Below, piece after piece: positions 8,938-17,782 of a stretch of 64,000 nucleotides of DNA. Source of the DNA: Thalassoglobus sp. JC818 (lineage in GTDB: Bacteria; Planctomycetota; Planctomycetia; Planctomycetales; Planctomycetaceae); the NCBI RefSeq assembly GCF_040717535.1, contig NZ_JBFEFI010000001.1, forward strand, positions 1,197,986 to 1,261,985. The letters are read 5' to 3'. Positions within the stretch are counted from its first letter, which is position 1. Each line of letters starts with the position of its first letter. A program made the position numbers and the translations under genes. The notes under the pieces are model-generated. The model did no database searches. It saw only the letters and a program-made list of their open reading frames with translations, and was not told the DNA's origin.

Positions 8938-9849
8938 TTAGTCGACATAGTAGTCCGACAAGTCTGTGGCACTGACTGCCCAGGCATAGCTTCGTTGGTC
9001 GCGAGGGACTGTTTCACTCAATTCCCGTGTCGGGCTGAGAATATTGAGTCGGTGTGAATAATGACGGTCTCCATTCACAGAACGATCTGTCCGTGTGGTC
9101 AGGACGACCTCAAGAATCTCATAAGGATAGCTCTCTTCGTCGACCGGTGGATCAGTTTCGAAGGCAGCAAATCCGTAAGTTGTGATTGGCTCGGTTCCAC
9201 GAGGGGAAATGTACTTCGAGGTCATTCCGACCAGCCGGAAGTAGATGTCCTCCTCTTGATCATGACCGACAAGCTTGACGATCCGATCAAATCCCGGTCG
9301 ATCTTCCAGGTCAATCAAGACTGCTTCTGATTGATGAATTTGCCCACGCTGGCGTTCTTCCTCTGAGTAAGTCGAATCGGCACTTCCATCGCACTCAGGA
9401 CTTGGCCTTGGCATGCGTCGCCACTCACTCGCATCGGCTTTCTTCTTAACAGCCTCTTTTTCGGTGCAGTCCGGCCCATCCACTGCACATTGTCCATGTT
9501 GTCCGGAAGCCTGATTGCAACCAGTCACAAGTGTTTCAAACGACTCCCGAAAATCCGACGGCATTCCCGGGCGTGTGAATTCATTGTCACAACACAGATA
9601 GTAGTAGAACAACTTACCACCCATCGTCCCGTAAAATTGAATGGGACATAAACAGTCACAGCCGCTGAACTCCGGGTCTTCGACCGGGTGGATTTGAGGA
9701 TCTTTTTCAGATGACTCGGTTCCCTCAGGAGGATCAGCCAGAGTTGGCGTCTCGGGCTGAGGTGGACTCTGCGCGACAACCAAACTTGCCCACAGAATCA
9801 ACAGGCAGAGACACGCGCCCGGAAACAGTTTCATTGCAAATGCCCTCAT
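8938..9849 (-). CDS. Secreted Cys-rich protein of unknown function
   Basis: A 303-aa protein with a signal peptide (LFPGACLCLLILWASLVVAQS), then a Pro/Glu-rich linker (about 28-55), then a Cys-rich stretch (CDCLC at about 64-68, later YLCCDNEF and single Cys in GCN and QCAVDGPDC). Paired cysteines suggest disulphides in the periplasm or outside. I recognise no family. Two starts are plausible: ATG 9849 with AAGGGCG upstream, or ATG 9834 with GAGGG. The gene converges with the kinase and is divergent from the iron operon. Confidence 0.78.
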   Translation of the reverse strand: MRAFAMKLFPGACLCLLILWASLVVAQSPPQPETPTLADPPEGTESSEKDPQIHPVEDPEFSGCDCLCPIQFYGTMGGKLFYYYLCCDNEFTRPGMPSDFRESFETLVTGCNQASGQHGQCAVDGPDCTEKEAVKKKADASEWRRMPRPSPECDGSADSTYSEEERQRGQIHQSEAVLIDLEDRPGFDRIVKLVGHDQEEDIYFRLVGMTSKYISPRGTEPITTYGFAAFETDPPVDEESYPYEILEVVLTTRTDRSVNGDRHYSHRLNILSPTRELSETVPRDQRSYAWAVSATDLSDYYVD

Positions 9850-10040
9850 TCGAAACGCCCTTCTGGATCGATTTGAGAAGTAACCCGAATTCCATGTTCT
9901 CGAGTTTAATCAGATTAGGGTACGCCTGTCACCCACTCGATTAAATTAGCGTGCTCTGACGAATTCCCAATCGTCGGATTTCTTCGTGGTTGTGGATTTG
10001 CAGTCACGTCACTGGCTGTTACAATTCGATCAACTTTTAT

Positions 10041-10055
10041 TGAGATTGAGTCTCA
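10041..10055 (+). promoter_or_regulatory. Fur-box-like operator before the feo operon
   Basis: TGAGATTGAGTCTCA is a 7-1-7 inverted repeat with one mismatch, in the form typical of Fur-family iron operators (TGAnAAT-n-ATTnTCA). It extends by one pair to TTGAG…CTCAA. It lies 16 bp before the first possible start of the FeoA-like gene, where binding would block transcription. The link to Fur is inferred from the palindrome and the iron-uptake context. Confidence 0.65.
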
Positions 10056-10070
10056 ACATCGTCTGGCCGA

Positions 10071-10358
10071 ATGCCAGTGTTCATGATTTCCTCGAAACAA
10101 ACGGTTTTCGATACAATGTCCGATGTCTTGCAAATGATTCCGATGGACATGTTGCAGAAGAATGAGTCTGGACGAATCGTTGAAATCGTCGGGCCTCATG
10201 ACTGGAAGCATCGTCTTCAGGAACTGGGACTGCGAGACGGGGCAATCGTCCGAGTCGTAAAACCCGGAACACCAGCGATCATCGCGATCGACGGACACCG
10301 ATTCAGCTTCCGCAGCGACCCCAACACCGTTGTTCTCGTCGAGCTTCTGCCGGCTTAG
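10071..10358 (+). CDS. feoA: FeoA-domain protein (first copy)
   Basis: An up to 95-aa protein with a FeoA/SH3-like domain: ESGRIVEIVG, LGLRDGAIVRVVKPG, then GHRFSFRSDPNTVVLVEL. FeoA is a small cytoplasmic partner of the ferrous iron permease FeoB. The domain begins near residue 30, so the true start may be ATG 10116 or 10134 rather than 10071; no clear ribosome site decides. It is the first gene of a feoA-feoA-feoB set behind a Fur-like box. Confidence 0.88.
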   Translation: MPVFMISSKQTVFDTMSDVLQMIPMDMLQKNESGRIVEIVGPHDWKHRLQELGLRDGAIVRVVKPGTPAIIAIDGHRFSFRSDPNTVVLVELLPA

Positions 10359-10445
10359 GGCATTGTCCGAAATGCTCAAAGTGAAATCACTCGAGCAAAC
10401 TCAGAACATTCGCTGAATTCAAGATTCAGCGATCGCAGAGAAACC

Positions 10446-10541
10446 ATGAAAGTGGTCGAACAGGGAATTAATGGACGAGCTTTCGGCAACCAGCTTCACA
10501 CGTTCAAGTGCCGACCGAATCGTCATCGTCGGAAAGGCTGA
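10446..10541 (+). CDS. Possible 31-aa basic peptide inside the feo operon
   Basis: An ATG-initiated frame (MKVVEQGINGRAFGNQL…, ending CRPNRHRRKG) fills the 189-bp gap between the two FeoA genes and stops 6 bp before the second one starts. It is basic, has one Cys and resembles no family I know. It may be chance, or a translated leader. The surrounding bases otherwise show no terminator. Confidence 0.25.
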   Translation: MKVVEQGINGRAFGNQLHTFKCRPNRHRRKG

Positions 10542-10547
10542 CTGAGC

Positions 10548-10802
10548 GTGGAAACACAACCGGATTCGCTGAAGAGACTCGATGAACTCAAGTCAATTGG
10601 GCAACAAGCACGAATCGTCGACGTGGTTGGCGATGACTCGATCTCAGTGCGATTGATGGAAATGGGGCTGACTGAAGGAGAAGAGATCACCGTACTCGGT
10701 TTTGCCCCACTGGGTGATCCTGTTGAGTATTCGATCCGTGGCTATCGTATCTCTCTTCGAAAATCAGAAGCCAATCGAGTTCAAGTCGAATCTTCTGAGT
10801 AA
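10548..10802 (+). CDS. feoA: FeoA-domain protein (second copy)
   Basis: An 84-aa stand-alone FeoA domain: ARIVDVVGDDSISVRLMEMG, EGEEITVLGFAPLGDPVEYS, then GYRISLRKSEANRV. The GDPVEY block is the classic FeoA signature and is better conserved here than in the first copy, so this is the more canonical FeoA. It starts with GTG at 10548, with a purine stretch (GGAAAGG) about 10 nt upstream, and ends 60 bp before the feoB ATG. Two FeoA genes ahead of one FeoB suggests a heteromeric or regulated FeoB assembly. Confidence 0.92.
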   Translation: METQPDSLKRLDELKSIGQQARIVDVVGDDSISVRLMEMGLTEGEEITVLGFAPLGDPVEYSIRGYRISLRKSEANRVQVESSE

Positions 10803-10862
10803 ACAGCCACCTTTGAATTCCTCCCCTGACGACCACTCCTCCATTTGCCCTCCGATTCGATC

Positions 10863-13070
10863 ATGCAAGAGACGGTTCAAGCCGCGACTTCAGCACAAAC
10901 ACTCACAGTCGCGTTGATTGGAAATCCCAACACCGGCAAGAGCACACTGTTCAACAGCCTTTGTGGCGGCAAAGCTCGTGTGGGAAACTTTCCAGGAGTG
11001 ACCGTCGAAAAGAAGGTCGGAAAGTACCGCTTCGGTGACCGAAACATTACCCTCATCGACTTACCGGGAACTTACAGCCTCTCTCCTCGCTCCGACGACG
11101 AAATGGTCTCCGTCGACGTTCTTCTCGGGCGGAAGAAAGAAGTCACCGCTCCCGACGCGGTCGTCTGCATTGTTGATGCATCGAATCTCGAGCGAAACCT
11201 CTATCTCTTCAGTCAAATTCGAGATCTCAACCTGCCGACTGTCCTCGTCCTGAATATGTGGGATGTCGCCAACAGTCGCGGAGTTCAGATTGACGTCGAA
11301 CAACTCTCTGAGCGTCTCGGCGTGCCGGTCGTGACCACATCCGCACATCGGCGGGAAGGAATTGAAGGCGTCACAGCTGCCGTGCTGCAAGCCGTCGAGA
11401 ATCCAGGAACGAAGGCCGTCCGGCTTTTCCCGGCAGAATTCTACGACGAAGCACAAAAACTCGATGAATGGCTCGTTTCAAACGGAGAACCGGCAACACA
11501 TCTTTTTCTTCGAGAGCGAATGCTGCTCGATATTCGTGGAGCGAGCGAAGATGCAGCCTCGCAGGCTGACCAGTCCAAACTCAAGGCTTACCTCGAAGAA
11601 GCAAGAGGACGCCTTGCCGCCAGCGGCCACCGGATTCCAGCGATTGAAACCAAGCTGCGGTATGACTGGATTCGTCAACAACTCGACGGCGTCTTCACAC
11701 GATCAGAAACTGACCACCGCCTCAGCGCCAGTGATCGCATCGACAAGATTCTGACCCACAAGGTCACCGGCATGATCGTGTTTGCGTTGATCATGCTTTT
11801 AATTTTCCAAGCCATTTACACATGGTCCGGCCCATTCATGGAAATGGTCGAAGGACTTCAGAACGGAGCCAACGAAATCGTTGGCGGCATGATGGGACCA
11901 GGAACGCTGCGAAGCCTCCTCGTCGACGGAATCATCGCCGGCGTCGGATCGGTCATCATCTTTCTTCCGCAGATCGTCATGCTGTTTGCATTCATTTCGA
12001 TTCTGGAAGACTGCGGCTACATGGCCCGTGCAGCTTTCCTGATGGATAAGCTGATGACCAAAGTTGGTCTCAGCGGAAAATCGTTTCTTCCGCTGATGTC
12101 GTCCTTCGCGTGCGCCATCCCCGGAGTCATGGCGACTCGCGTCATTGAGAATCGCCGCGACCGCATGGTCACCATGCTCATCGCCCCACTAATGAGCTGT
12201 TCCGCGCGGCTTCCGGTCTACATGCTGATGATCTACACCTTCATCCCGGCGAGCCTCCTGTTCGGGTTCCTGAGCCTGCGGGGAACAGTCTTGTTTTCGA
12301 TGTACGCCATCGGCGCCGTGCTCGCTATTCCGATCGCCTGGCTCTTCAAGAAGACGCTCTTCAAAGGCGAGACTCCACCATTCGTCATGGAACTTCCACC
12401 GTACAAATGGCCATCTCCCAAAATTGTCTTCGATCGAGTCTATGATCGCTCCAAAGCATTCGTCGTGCGGGCAGGAACACTCATTTTTGCAGTGACTGTT
12501 GTCGTTTGGGCACTCGGCTATTTCCCAGGTGACCACACAACCCAGCATCAACTCGCTCAGCAAATCGAAACGCTGCAAGCGTCACCGGAAGAGAATGCTG
12601 AAGAGATCGACAAACTCTCTGCCGAGTACGATGACGTCTCAGGAGCGTTGATTCGAGAGAGCTATCTCGGCCGGATGGGGAAAGCCATCGAACCTGTCGT
12701 CAAACCACTCGGTTGGGACTGGCGAATTGGCATCGGAGCAGTCGCATCCTTCCCAGCCCGCGAAGTGATCATTTCAACGATGGGAACGATTTTCAGTCTC
12801 GGCGGCGAAGTCGACGAAGAAGATCCCAGCCTCAAAGATGCTCTCTCAAATGCAACCTGGCCCGATGGCCGACCACTCTTCACCGTACCGGTCGCCCTGT
12901 CTATCATGGTCTTCTTCGCCCTCTGCGCTCAGTGCGGAGCAACGCTGATGGTCATTCGACGCGAAACCAACAGCTGGCGATGGCCGATATTCACGTTCGT
13001 CTACATGACCGGCCTGGCCTACATCGCCGCACTGCTCACCTACCAAATCGGTACGTCCCTCATGGGATAA
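10863..13070 (+). CDS. feoB: Ferrous iron transporter FeoB
   Basis: 735 aa from ATG 10863; a TTG six codons upstream is less likely. The N-terminal G domain has G1 GNPNTGKST, the G2 Thr within PGVTVEKK, G3 DLPGTYSL and G4 NMWD (NxxD with Trp). A helical GDI-like spacer follows. The membrane part has the Gate and core motifs (CGYMARAAFLMDKLMTKVGL, FACAIPGVMATRVIENRRDR, CSARLPVYML, FPAREVIISTMGT). It moves Fe2+ into the cytoplasm with GTP/NTP-dependent gating. It is the last gene of the iron operon; no FeoC is seen. Confidence 0.97.
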   Translation: MQETVQAATSAQTLTVALIGNPNTGKSTLFNSLCGGKARVGNFPGVTVEKKVGKYRFGDRNITLIDLPGTYSLSPRSDDEMVSVDVLLGRKKEVTAPDAVVCIVDASNLERNLYLFSQIRDLNLPTVLVLNMWDVANSRGVQIDVEQLSERLGVPVVTTSAHRREGIEGVTAAVLQAVENPGTKAVRLFPAEFYDEAQKLDEWLVSNGEPATHLFLRERMLLDIRGASEDAASQADQSKLKAYLEEARGRLAASGHRIPAIETKLRYDWIRQQLDGVFTRSETDHRLSASDRIDKILTHKVTGMIVFALIMLLIFQAIYTWSGPFMEMVEGLQNGANEIVGGMMGPGTLRSLLVDGIIAGVGSVIIFLPQIVMLFAFISILEDCGYMARAAFLMDKLMTKVGLSGKSFLPLMSSFACAIPGVMATRVIENRRDRMVTMLIAPLMSCSARLPVYMLMIYTFIPASLLFGFLSLRGTVLFSMYAIGAVLAIPIAWLFKKTLFKGETPPFVMELPPYKWPSPKIVFDRVYDRSKAFVVRAGTLIFAVTVVVWALGYFPGDHTTQHQLAQQIETLQASPEENAEEIDKLSAEYDDVSGALIRESYLGRMGKAIEPVVKPLGWDWRIGIGAVASFPAREVIISTMGTIFSLGGEVDEEDPSLKDALSNATWPDGRPLFTVPVALSIMVFFALCAQCGATLMVIRRETNSWRWPIFTFVYMTGLAYIAALLTYQIGTSLMG

Positions 13071-13275
13071 TCGCGGCTCAGTTGGCTGAAGAATCGCTGT
13101 AATTGGTAGGGCCTGACTACAAGACAAGCGTGCGAAATTGAGTTCGTAGCGAAACACGCGCCTGTCGTTCTTGTGTTCTATTCTTAAATAGACCACATGA
13201 ATCTCAATTCGGCCTCTTCACAAGCTGTCAGATTGATATTCGGTCACTGAATCTCAACGAGAGACCGAAAACGCA

Positions 13276-14838
13276 TTGACCAGTTCACGAACACCTGAAG
13301 CGACCAGCAGCCGCTCCCAATATCTGATACCGACGATCACCTCTTTAGGTGTCCTCGTTCTATTGGGGCTGCGCGTTTGGCAAACGGGGTTGCTCGGGGA
13401 TGAGTTGCTGTTTGTGCATGCTATTGATCTGGGAGCTTCGGACGGGCTGTTCGCTGTCGGGTCATCACATCCTCCGTTTGTGAGACTTCTCGTCAGCCTG
13501 TTTGCCGATGGAGAGTCCCCTGACTGGCTCTTGAGACTTCCGAGCGTTGCGATGGCTGTCGCAACAGTCTTTGTGTGGAATGCCATTTTGAGCAGGCTGG
13601 TCCCCGACCGCTGGCTGATCGCCCTGCTCTTGCCGGCGATGGCCCTCAGTCCGGTTTGGTTAACGCAAGGATTCCAATGCCTTCCTTATGCAGCCCTGGC
13701 GTTCTTCTCGAGTTTGCACTGCCTCGCATGGATGGGGATGCTGGAGTCGGATCGTCTAAGCTGGAAATGCTTGTTCGTGGTGTCCGGCATTCTGCTTCCC
13801 TGGACGCACTTCTTCGGCATCAACGTATTGCTCGTCGATCAACTGATCTGGGGAATTCTGCTGCTGAAACGAGTGGTTTCGATCAAATCCTGGCTGACGT
13901 TGAACGCTCTCATTGCAGCGTTGACCCTGCCCGTCGTTCCGCTCGCTGCCTATTACGTTCGCATTGAGAGCACGTTTTCCATCAAGCCGATTGAAGACTT
14001 CGACAGCTATTTTCTGCCTGTTTCGTCGCTCTTCTTCTCCTATTTGACATTCTCGGTCTTCACAACTTATTGGCCCACATTTCTGCTTCTCTATGCTGCG
14101 GCAGCCGTCTTCCTTGGCATCGTCATCCAGTCAAGAGGCTCAGAAGAAGTAGAAGTCGACCCTTTGAAATCAGACGAAGTCAGAACAGCGAACAAGCCAC
14201 TCAATGACTGGTTTGGCTGTATCGCTGTTGGGTTTCTTCTGGCAGGCTTTGGAGCGGGACAGCTACATTCCTGGATCGGACAGTCCGCGATGTGGCCTCG
14301 ATACATGCTCGCGGGCTCTTGGATTCACCTCCCACTTATCGCGTTTTTTCTGTGGAGATTTGCGAATCGGACCGCCGCACGAGTCGCTGCCGCGGCTGGC
14401 TTGTTGTATGCCCTCGTAGGATCTCAATACGCATTGCAAGTTCACGGCACAGACTGTCACCAAGTCGCTTCCGAACTGCGAACGAACTGGCAACCAGGAG
14501 ATCGATTTCTTGAGCAAGGCGTCGACATCTGGTCCGGCGAGAATCACTTCGATCGGTTGTGGTTTCGCCGCTACGTCAGCCCCGACTGGTCCGTTCTCGC
14601 CCTTCCAGCAGTGCCGCGAGACACTGTCCTTGAAACCGGTTTACAACTCGAATCAGTCCCCGCTGACTGTGAGCGAATCTGGGTTTTCTCTCACCTGTTC
14701 ACCGACGAATTCCACGACCGACAAAACATTCCAGGCTGGGAATTGAAAGCAACCGCCTGCTACGGCGACGTCTGCCCGCTTGCCGTATATGTTCGCATCC
14801 CCACAGACAATGAGCAGACGGTTAGCCATCGCAATTGA
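13276..14838 (+). CDS. GT-C type membrane glycosyltransferase (ArnT/PMT-like)
   Basis: A 520-aa polytopic protein with about 10 transmembrane helices. After the first helix comes TGLLGDELLFVHAIDLG, the Asp/Glu pair of the first large loop seen in GT-C lipid-linked sugar transferases, then SSHPPFVRLL, another GT39/83-type mark. The C-terminal 120 residues look like a soluble exoplasmic domain. It probably transfers a sugar from a polyprenyl-phosphate donor outside the membrane; donor and acceptor are unknown. The start is TTG 13276, weakly supported. It directly precedes the RHS-remnant region. Confidence 0.78.
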   Translation: MTSSRTPEATSSRSQYLIPTITSLGVLVLLGLRVWQTGLLGDELLFVHAIDLGASDGLFAVGSSHPPFVRLLVSLFADGESPDWLLRLPSVAMAVATVFVWNAILSRLVPDRWLIALLLPAMALSPVWLTQGFQCLPYAALAFFSSLHCLAWMGMLESDRLSWKCLFVVSGILLPWTHFFGINVLLVDQLIWGILLLKRVVSIKSWLTLNALIAALTLPVVPLAAYYVRIESTFSIKPIEDFDSYFLPVSSLFFSYLTFSVFTTYWPTFLLLYAAAAVFLGIVIQSRGSEEVEVDPLKSDEVRTANKPLNDWFGCIAVGFLLAGFGAGQLHSWIGQSAMWPRYMLAGSWIHLPLIAFFLWRFANRTAARVAAAAGLLYALVGSQYALQVHGTDCHQVASELRTNWQPGDRFLEQGVDIWSGENHFDRLWFRRYVSPDWSVLALPAVPRDTVLETGLQLESVPADCERIWVFSHLFTDEFHDRQNIPGWELKATACYGDVCPLAVYVRIPTDNEQTVSHRN

Positions 14839-15042
14839 AAACCCTGCATCGTCACGCGGTACGAACATCACGACCTTCTCTTCTACGTTTTTGCTCAACT
14901 CACCAGCATGTACACTACCGTTAGTCGGTCTTGAAAGGTCCTCGAGACTCTCATCACAGGTAGACCAGTTCCTAGGGAACATGTCATTAAGCTCCGAACG
15001 TCAAATCGGTTCACGTGCAAAAGGCAATACGGTCGACTGGAA

Positions 15043-15747
15043 ATGGAACTGATCGCCGATCTGTGGAATGGAATGAAATTTTTCCTTAGATCATGGTCGA
15101 ATTCATGCTCCGACGAAGATGTCTATGCCTTCTGCAAGCAGAATGTGATTGCAAGCTTGCATAAAGGGAAAGTTCGTGATGCAAAGTTTTACCTGGAGGC
15201 TATGAGGTATTGCTTACGCCGAAGAATAAAGTTCGTTGAAGCGGCAAGACTAAACCAAGCTGACGATTTGGCGCTGGAAGCAGTCTGCAACTACTTTCTG
15301 TTCGACGTGCGAAGCTCTGCACGACTGCTCAAAAAGTCTCTGAGGGTTTGCCCCGAAAACGTCGTTGCAATGCATTGGTTGCTGTGGATTAAACACTCAA
15401 CTAGGCAAGCGAAAGTTCGAGAAGATTTTCTCCCGAACTTTCATTCGCCACGCAAGCAATCGCTTAGGCTTCCACTGTCTGACATCTTCATTCACGAGAT
15501 CGAATGCGCTCGCCTCTTGTATCACCGGCAGTACGAAGCAGCAGGAGCGATACTAGAACACATGCGTTATTCACAGCAAAGTCGCGATGTTGGCGAATAC
15601 GGAACATATTTAAACGAACTGAAGATTCTCAAATGCACTCGAAATCATCAAATCGTTGATCTGGAAAAACAAGAGATCACCGCATTACTTCAGAGATGGA
15701 AAGTTGAGTTTGACAAGTTCAGTTGTAAAGATACTCCGGAACCATGA
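15043..15747 (+). CDS. Hypothetical protein, first ORF of the accessory region
   Basis: A 234-aa soluble-looking protein, largely helical and rich in Cys, Arg and Lys. It has repeated helix-pair patterns (DAKFYLEAMRYC, LEAVCNYFLFDVRSSARLLK, VVAMHWLLWIKHS) reminiscent of TPR-like solenoids, though no TPR is clear. No signal peptide. I do not recognise a family. As the first ORF after the glycosyltransferase it may be an orphan of the RHS array, although no RHS piece adjoins it. The 205-bp stretch before it holds nothing I can identify. Confidence 0.6.
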   Translation: MELIADLWNGMKFFLRSWSNSCSDEDVYAFCKQNVIASLHKGKVRDAKFYLEAMRYCLRRRIKFVEAARLNQADDLALEAVCNYFLFDVRSSARLLKKSLRVCPENVVAMHWLLWIKHSTRQAKVREDFLPNFHSPRKQSLRLPLSDIFIHEIECARLLYHRQYEAAGAILEHMRYSQQSRDVGEYGTYLNELKILKCTRNHQIVDLEKQEITALLQRWKVEFDKFSCKDTPEP

Positions 15748-15851
15748 AGCGAGGTCGGCCAAGCTATGTCTGACAATGTTGATTCGCTGGTCAGTTGATT
15801 GCACTTCACCAACTTCCCACGAGGCTGATCATCGCTTCGGTCGTGAATCAA

Positions 15852-15927
15852 GTGACGTAGGCTGGGTTGGCGAGGTCAATGGAGTTCTGTTGTGAAGAAG
15901 ACGCCGAAGTGATTCCGGTCGAACCCC
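15852..15927 (+). repeat. Direct repeat B, copy 1
   Basis: About 75 bp (GTAGGCTGGGTTGGCGAGGT…GAACCCC) that aligns with 21051-21125 at roughly three quarters identity. The two copies are 5.2 kb apart in the same orientation. It may be a fragment of an older RHS or intergenic sequence copied with the cassettes. Confidence 0.55.
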
Positions 15928-16102
15928 GTCCTTAGGCTAGGGCGCCATGCTCCCAATCGTTGTTCCAAAATTCACCCTGCCCAGATGAAGTTGCCCGGAA
16001 ATGCCCAGACGTAACGTCCCTTTCGTTGATAGTCTCGGCATTCGACGGTAACCCGAGAAGTACAGAAAGTCGGCGCCACTTCCATATCGTACGACACATG
16101 CA

Positions 16103-16185
16103 TTCCAGACGATGTGTGGACATCATTTGATTCAATCGTCTACCAACACAAAAAGCATGTTCACGCAAGCGAGGGCACACTCCCT
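16103..16185 (+). repeat. Direct repeat A, copy 1
   Basis: Starts with 36 bp (TTCCAGACGATGTGTGGACA…TCAATCG) identical to 20425-20460, then continues with weaker similarity through a decayed hairpin (CACGCAAGCGAGGGCAC). It precedes the ORF at 16242, as copy 2 precedes the unrelated ORF at 20530. The remaining gap (15748-16241) has no credible gene. Confidence 0.75.
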
Positions 16186-16241
16186 CAGCTAAGGCCTTTT
16201 CCTCAATTGGAATCTCGATGATCCTTAGGCAGGAAGACTAC

Positions 16242-16844
16242 ATGACACATGTTCGAGTCCTCGTTGCTGCCATCTCGTTTTCCATCGTCACCCGTGTGCA
16301 ATTCCGCATCGTCGCTGACGAGAAATCGCAAGTTGGCGATTCAACAACGCCTCCTCTGCAAGTGGATTTTTTTGAAACTCAGTGGCCGAATCAATTGGTG
16401 CTCAAACCAGACCTTAAAGAGGTTGCTTGGTTTCCCTTGCCAGGACTTGAAATATGCGAGACGAAGGAAAGCGCGATTCGTTCTGGCCAAATCACGGCTG
16501 AGTTTTTCTTCTATAATCAAAGGCTTTATCGCCAGTTGCCGTCATCCGATATCGTCGAGGTTTTGATAGTTCAAGGCCCAGATGGAATCATCGGAGACAT
16601 TGTTGGAGCTTCGCCCATTGTTGCGAAAGATTTTACTGGAGATCCGTTGCAAACCTCTTTGTGGATTTGGTTTGTCGCAGCGTTCGAAGTCAATGATCGA
16701 TGGTATTTTCGAATTGGACATTCCAACAGCGATGGTTCAAACTTGATGGCGCAATTCACAGAACCTCGCAAGGAGCACAAAGAGACCGTAGAAACTTGGT
16801 TACGCGAGAATTACGGCGAAGGAGTGATTGAACAGGAAAAGTAG
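16242..16844 (+). CDS. Hypothetical exported protein, possible orphan immunity gene
   Basis: About 200 aa from ATG 16242 (GGAAG upstream). The N-terminus (MTHVRVLVAAISFSIVTRV) is a signal peptide or single anchor; the rest is a soluble alpha/beta domain ending in a charged helix (EPRKEHKETVETWLRENYGEG). No family recognised. An RHS core fragment begins within about 10 bp of its stop, the same arrangement as other ORFs of this region. The immunity role is inferred only from that placement. Confidence 0.65.
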   Translation: MTHVRVLVAAISFSIVTRVQFRIVADEKSQVGDSTTPPLQVDFFETQWPNQLVLKPDLKEVAWFPLPGLEICETKESAIRSGQITAEFFFYNQRLYRQLPSSDIVEVLIVQGPDGIIGDIVGASPIVAKDFTGDPLQTSLWIWFVAAFEVNDRWYFRIGHSNSDGSNLMAQFTEPRKEHKETVETWLRENYGEGVIEQEK

Positions 16845-16847
16845 CCT

Positions 16848-17000
16848 CCAATGCATGTTCACGAATGACAATCGGAACCAGGGATCCTCGCGGACGCATG
16901 GGGACAGACCGGTGAACAACTGGACGTACATCTCTCGCGAACACCAGCTCGACACGACCAACAACTCCGGACAAATACATTCAACAAACTTCAAAGCCCT
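16848..17000 (+). pseudogene. RHS/YD-repeat core fragment 1 (diverged)
   Basis: The frame through ATGTTCACGAATGACAATCG reads FTNDNRNQGSSRTHGDRPV then NNWTYISREHQLDTTNN. This lines up with the opening of fragment 5 (TYDDGNREPSRTHGNGLVSD, RTYISGENLLDTIG). The pattern YDxxGNR-xxxTxGNGxxxxxxY is the YD/RHS repeat. Only about 50 codons survive, with no start, so it is a remnant. Confidence 0.7.
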
Positions 17001-17025
17001 GGTCACGGCCAGTCCAACTCGCCAT

Positions 17026-17472
17026 TCACTCCTTCCTGTAAGTCACATCTCTTGCCGTTATTGATAGTTCTCCATACTCCGTGAGAACGTTAAACTCCAC
17101 AAATCCGTCGGAACGAAGTCTTCGCTCTAGAGGAGCGACGACTTCCTGATAAAGCCACTTCACGCCATCATCCAAATCGGGATCAATCTCACTATCGCAT
17201 TTGAAGAAAACCACTTGCTTCAACAAAATCGATCCGAAACCTCCGCGTATCTCTGTGATTGCACGCACGATATCAATCGATATCGATTCAATGGACGAAT
17301 CGTGAAGTTCAACACGTCTTTCAATTGTGTCGACAAAATCTCTGGTGACGCGTGACCAGCGGTGCGATTCTGACTGTTGGTGTCGAAGATACGATTCGTT
17401 TGCACTGTCAAACGCGCGATTGATCCTCTCATAATCGTCCCCTAGAATTAATTCTGGCTTGAAGTACCTCAT
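17026..17472 (-). CDS. Hypothetical protein on the opposite strand within the array
   Basis: A 148-aa soluble protein (MRYFKPELILGDDYERINRA…), charged, with ELHDSSIESISIDIVRAITEI in the middle, a His-Asp-Ser strand-turn style seen in several small proteins of unknown function. It has no signal or membrane segment. It is the only minus-strand ORF of the accessory region. Because its composition is coding-like and no good plus-strand ORF overlaps it, I take it as real. The 300 bp after it (17473-17782) hold only a weak 78-codon plus-strand frame. Confidence 0.6.
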   Translation of the reverse strand: MRYFKPELILGDDYERINRAFDSANESYLRHQQSESHRWSRVTRDFVDTIERRVELHDSSIESISIDIVRAITEIRGGFGSILLKQVVFFKCDSEIDPDLDDGVKWLYQEVVAPLERRLRSDGFVEFNVLTEYGELSITARDVTYRKE

Positions 17473-17782
17473 TTGATATCCTTAGCAGGCAAACTCGATT
17501 GGGTTTCGTTCTTCCAAAGAGCAATCTATGGAAAATGCAACAAGCGACTCAGCTACCCTTCCAGTGAAAGCGAGCGTTTCATGTGAATTCCAGTTGGCCA
17601 TGCATCATCGTTTTTCGAACCCTTCCAAGCGGATTAGGGAACTCCTCCGACGTCTGGTAGAATCCAACACCTCCTGTCGATTGGAATACAGAGCCCGGAC
17701 CGAATGGCAGTGCACAGCAGCTTACTCTCTGCAAGAATCCTCGACTACGAAACGGAAACTCTAACATGACATGGGATTCTCG

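Noticed and set aside
17528..17764. 78-codon plus-strand frame before the 17783 ORF
   Set aside because: No start context and mixed Arg/Ser composition; might be a decayed tip or immunity gene, but nothing supports it.
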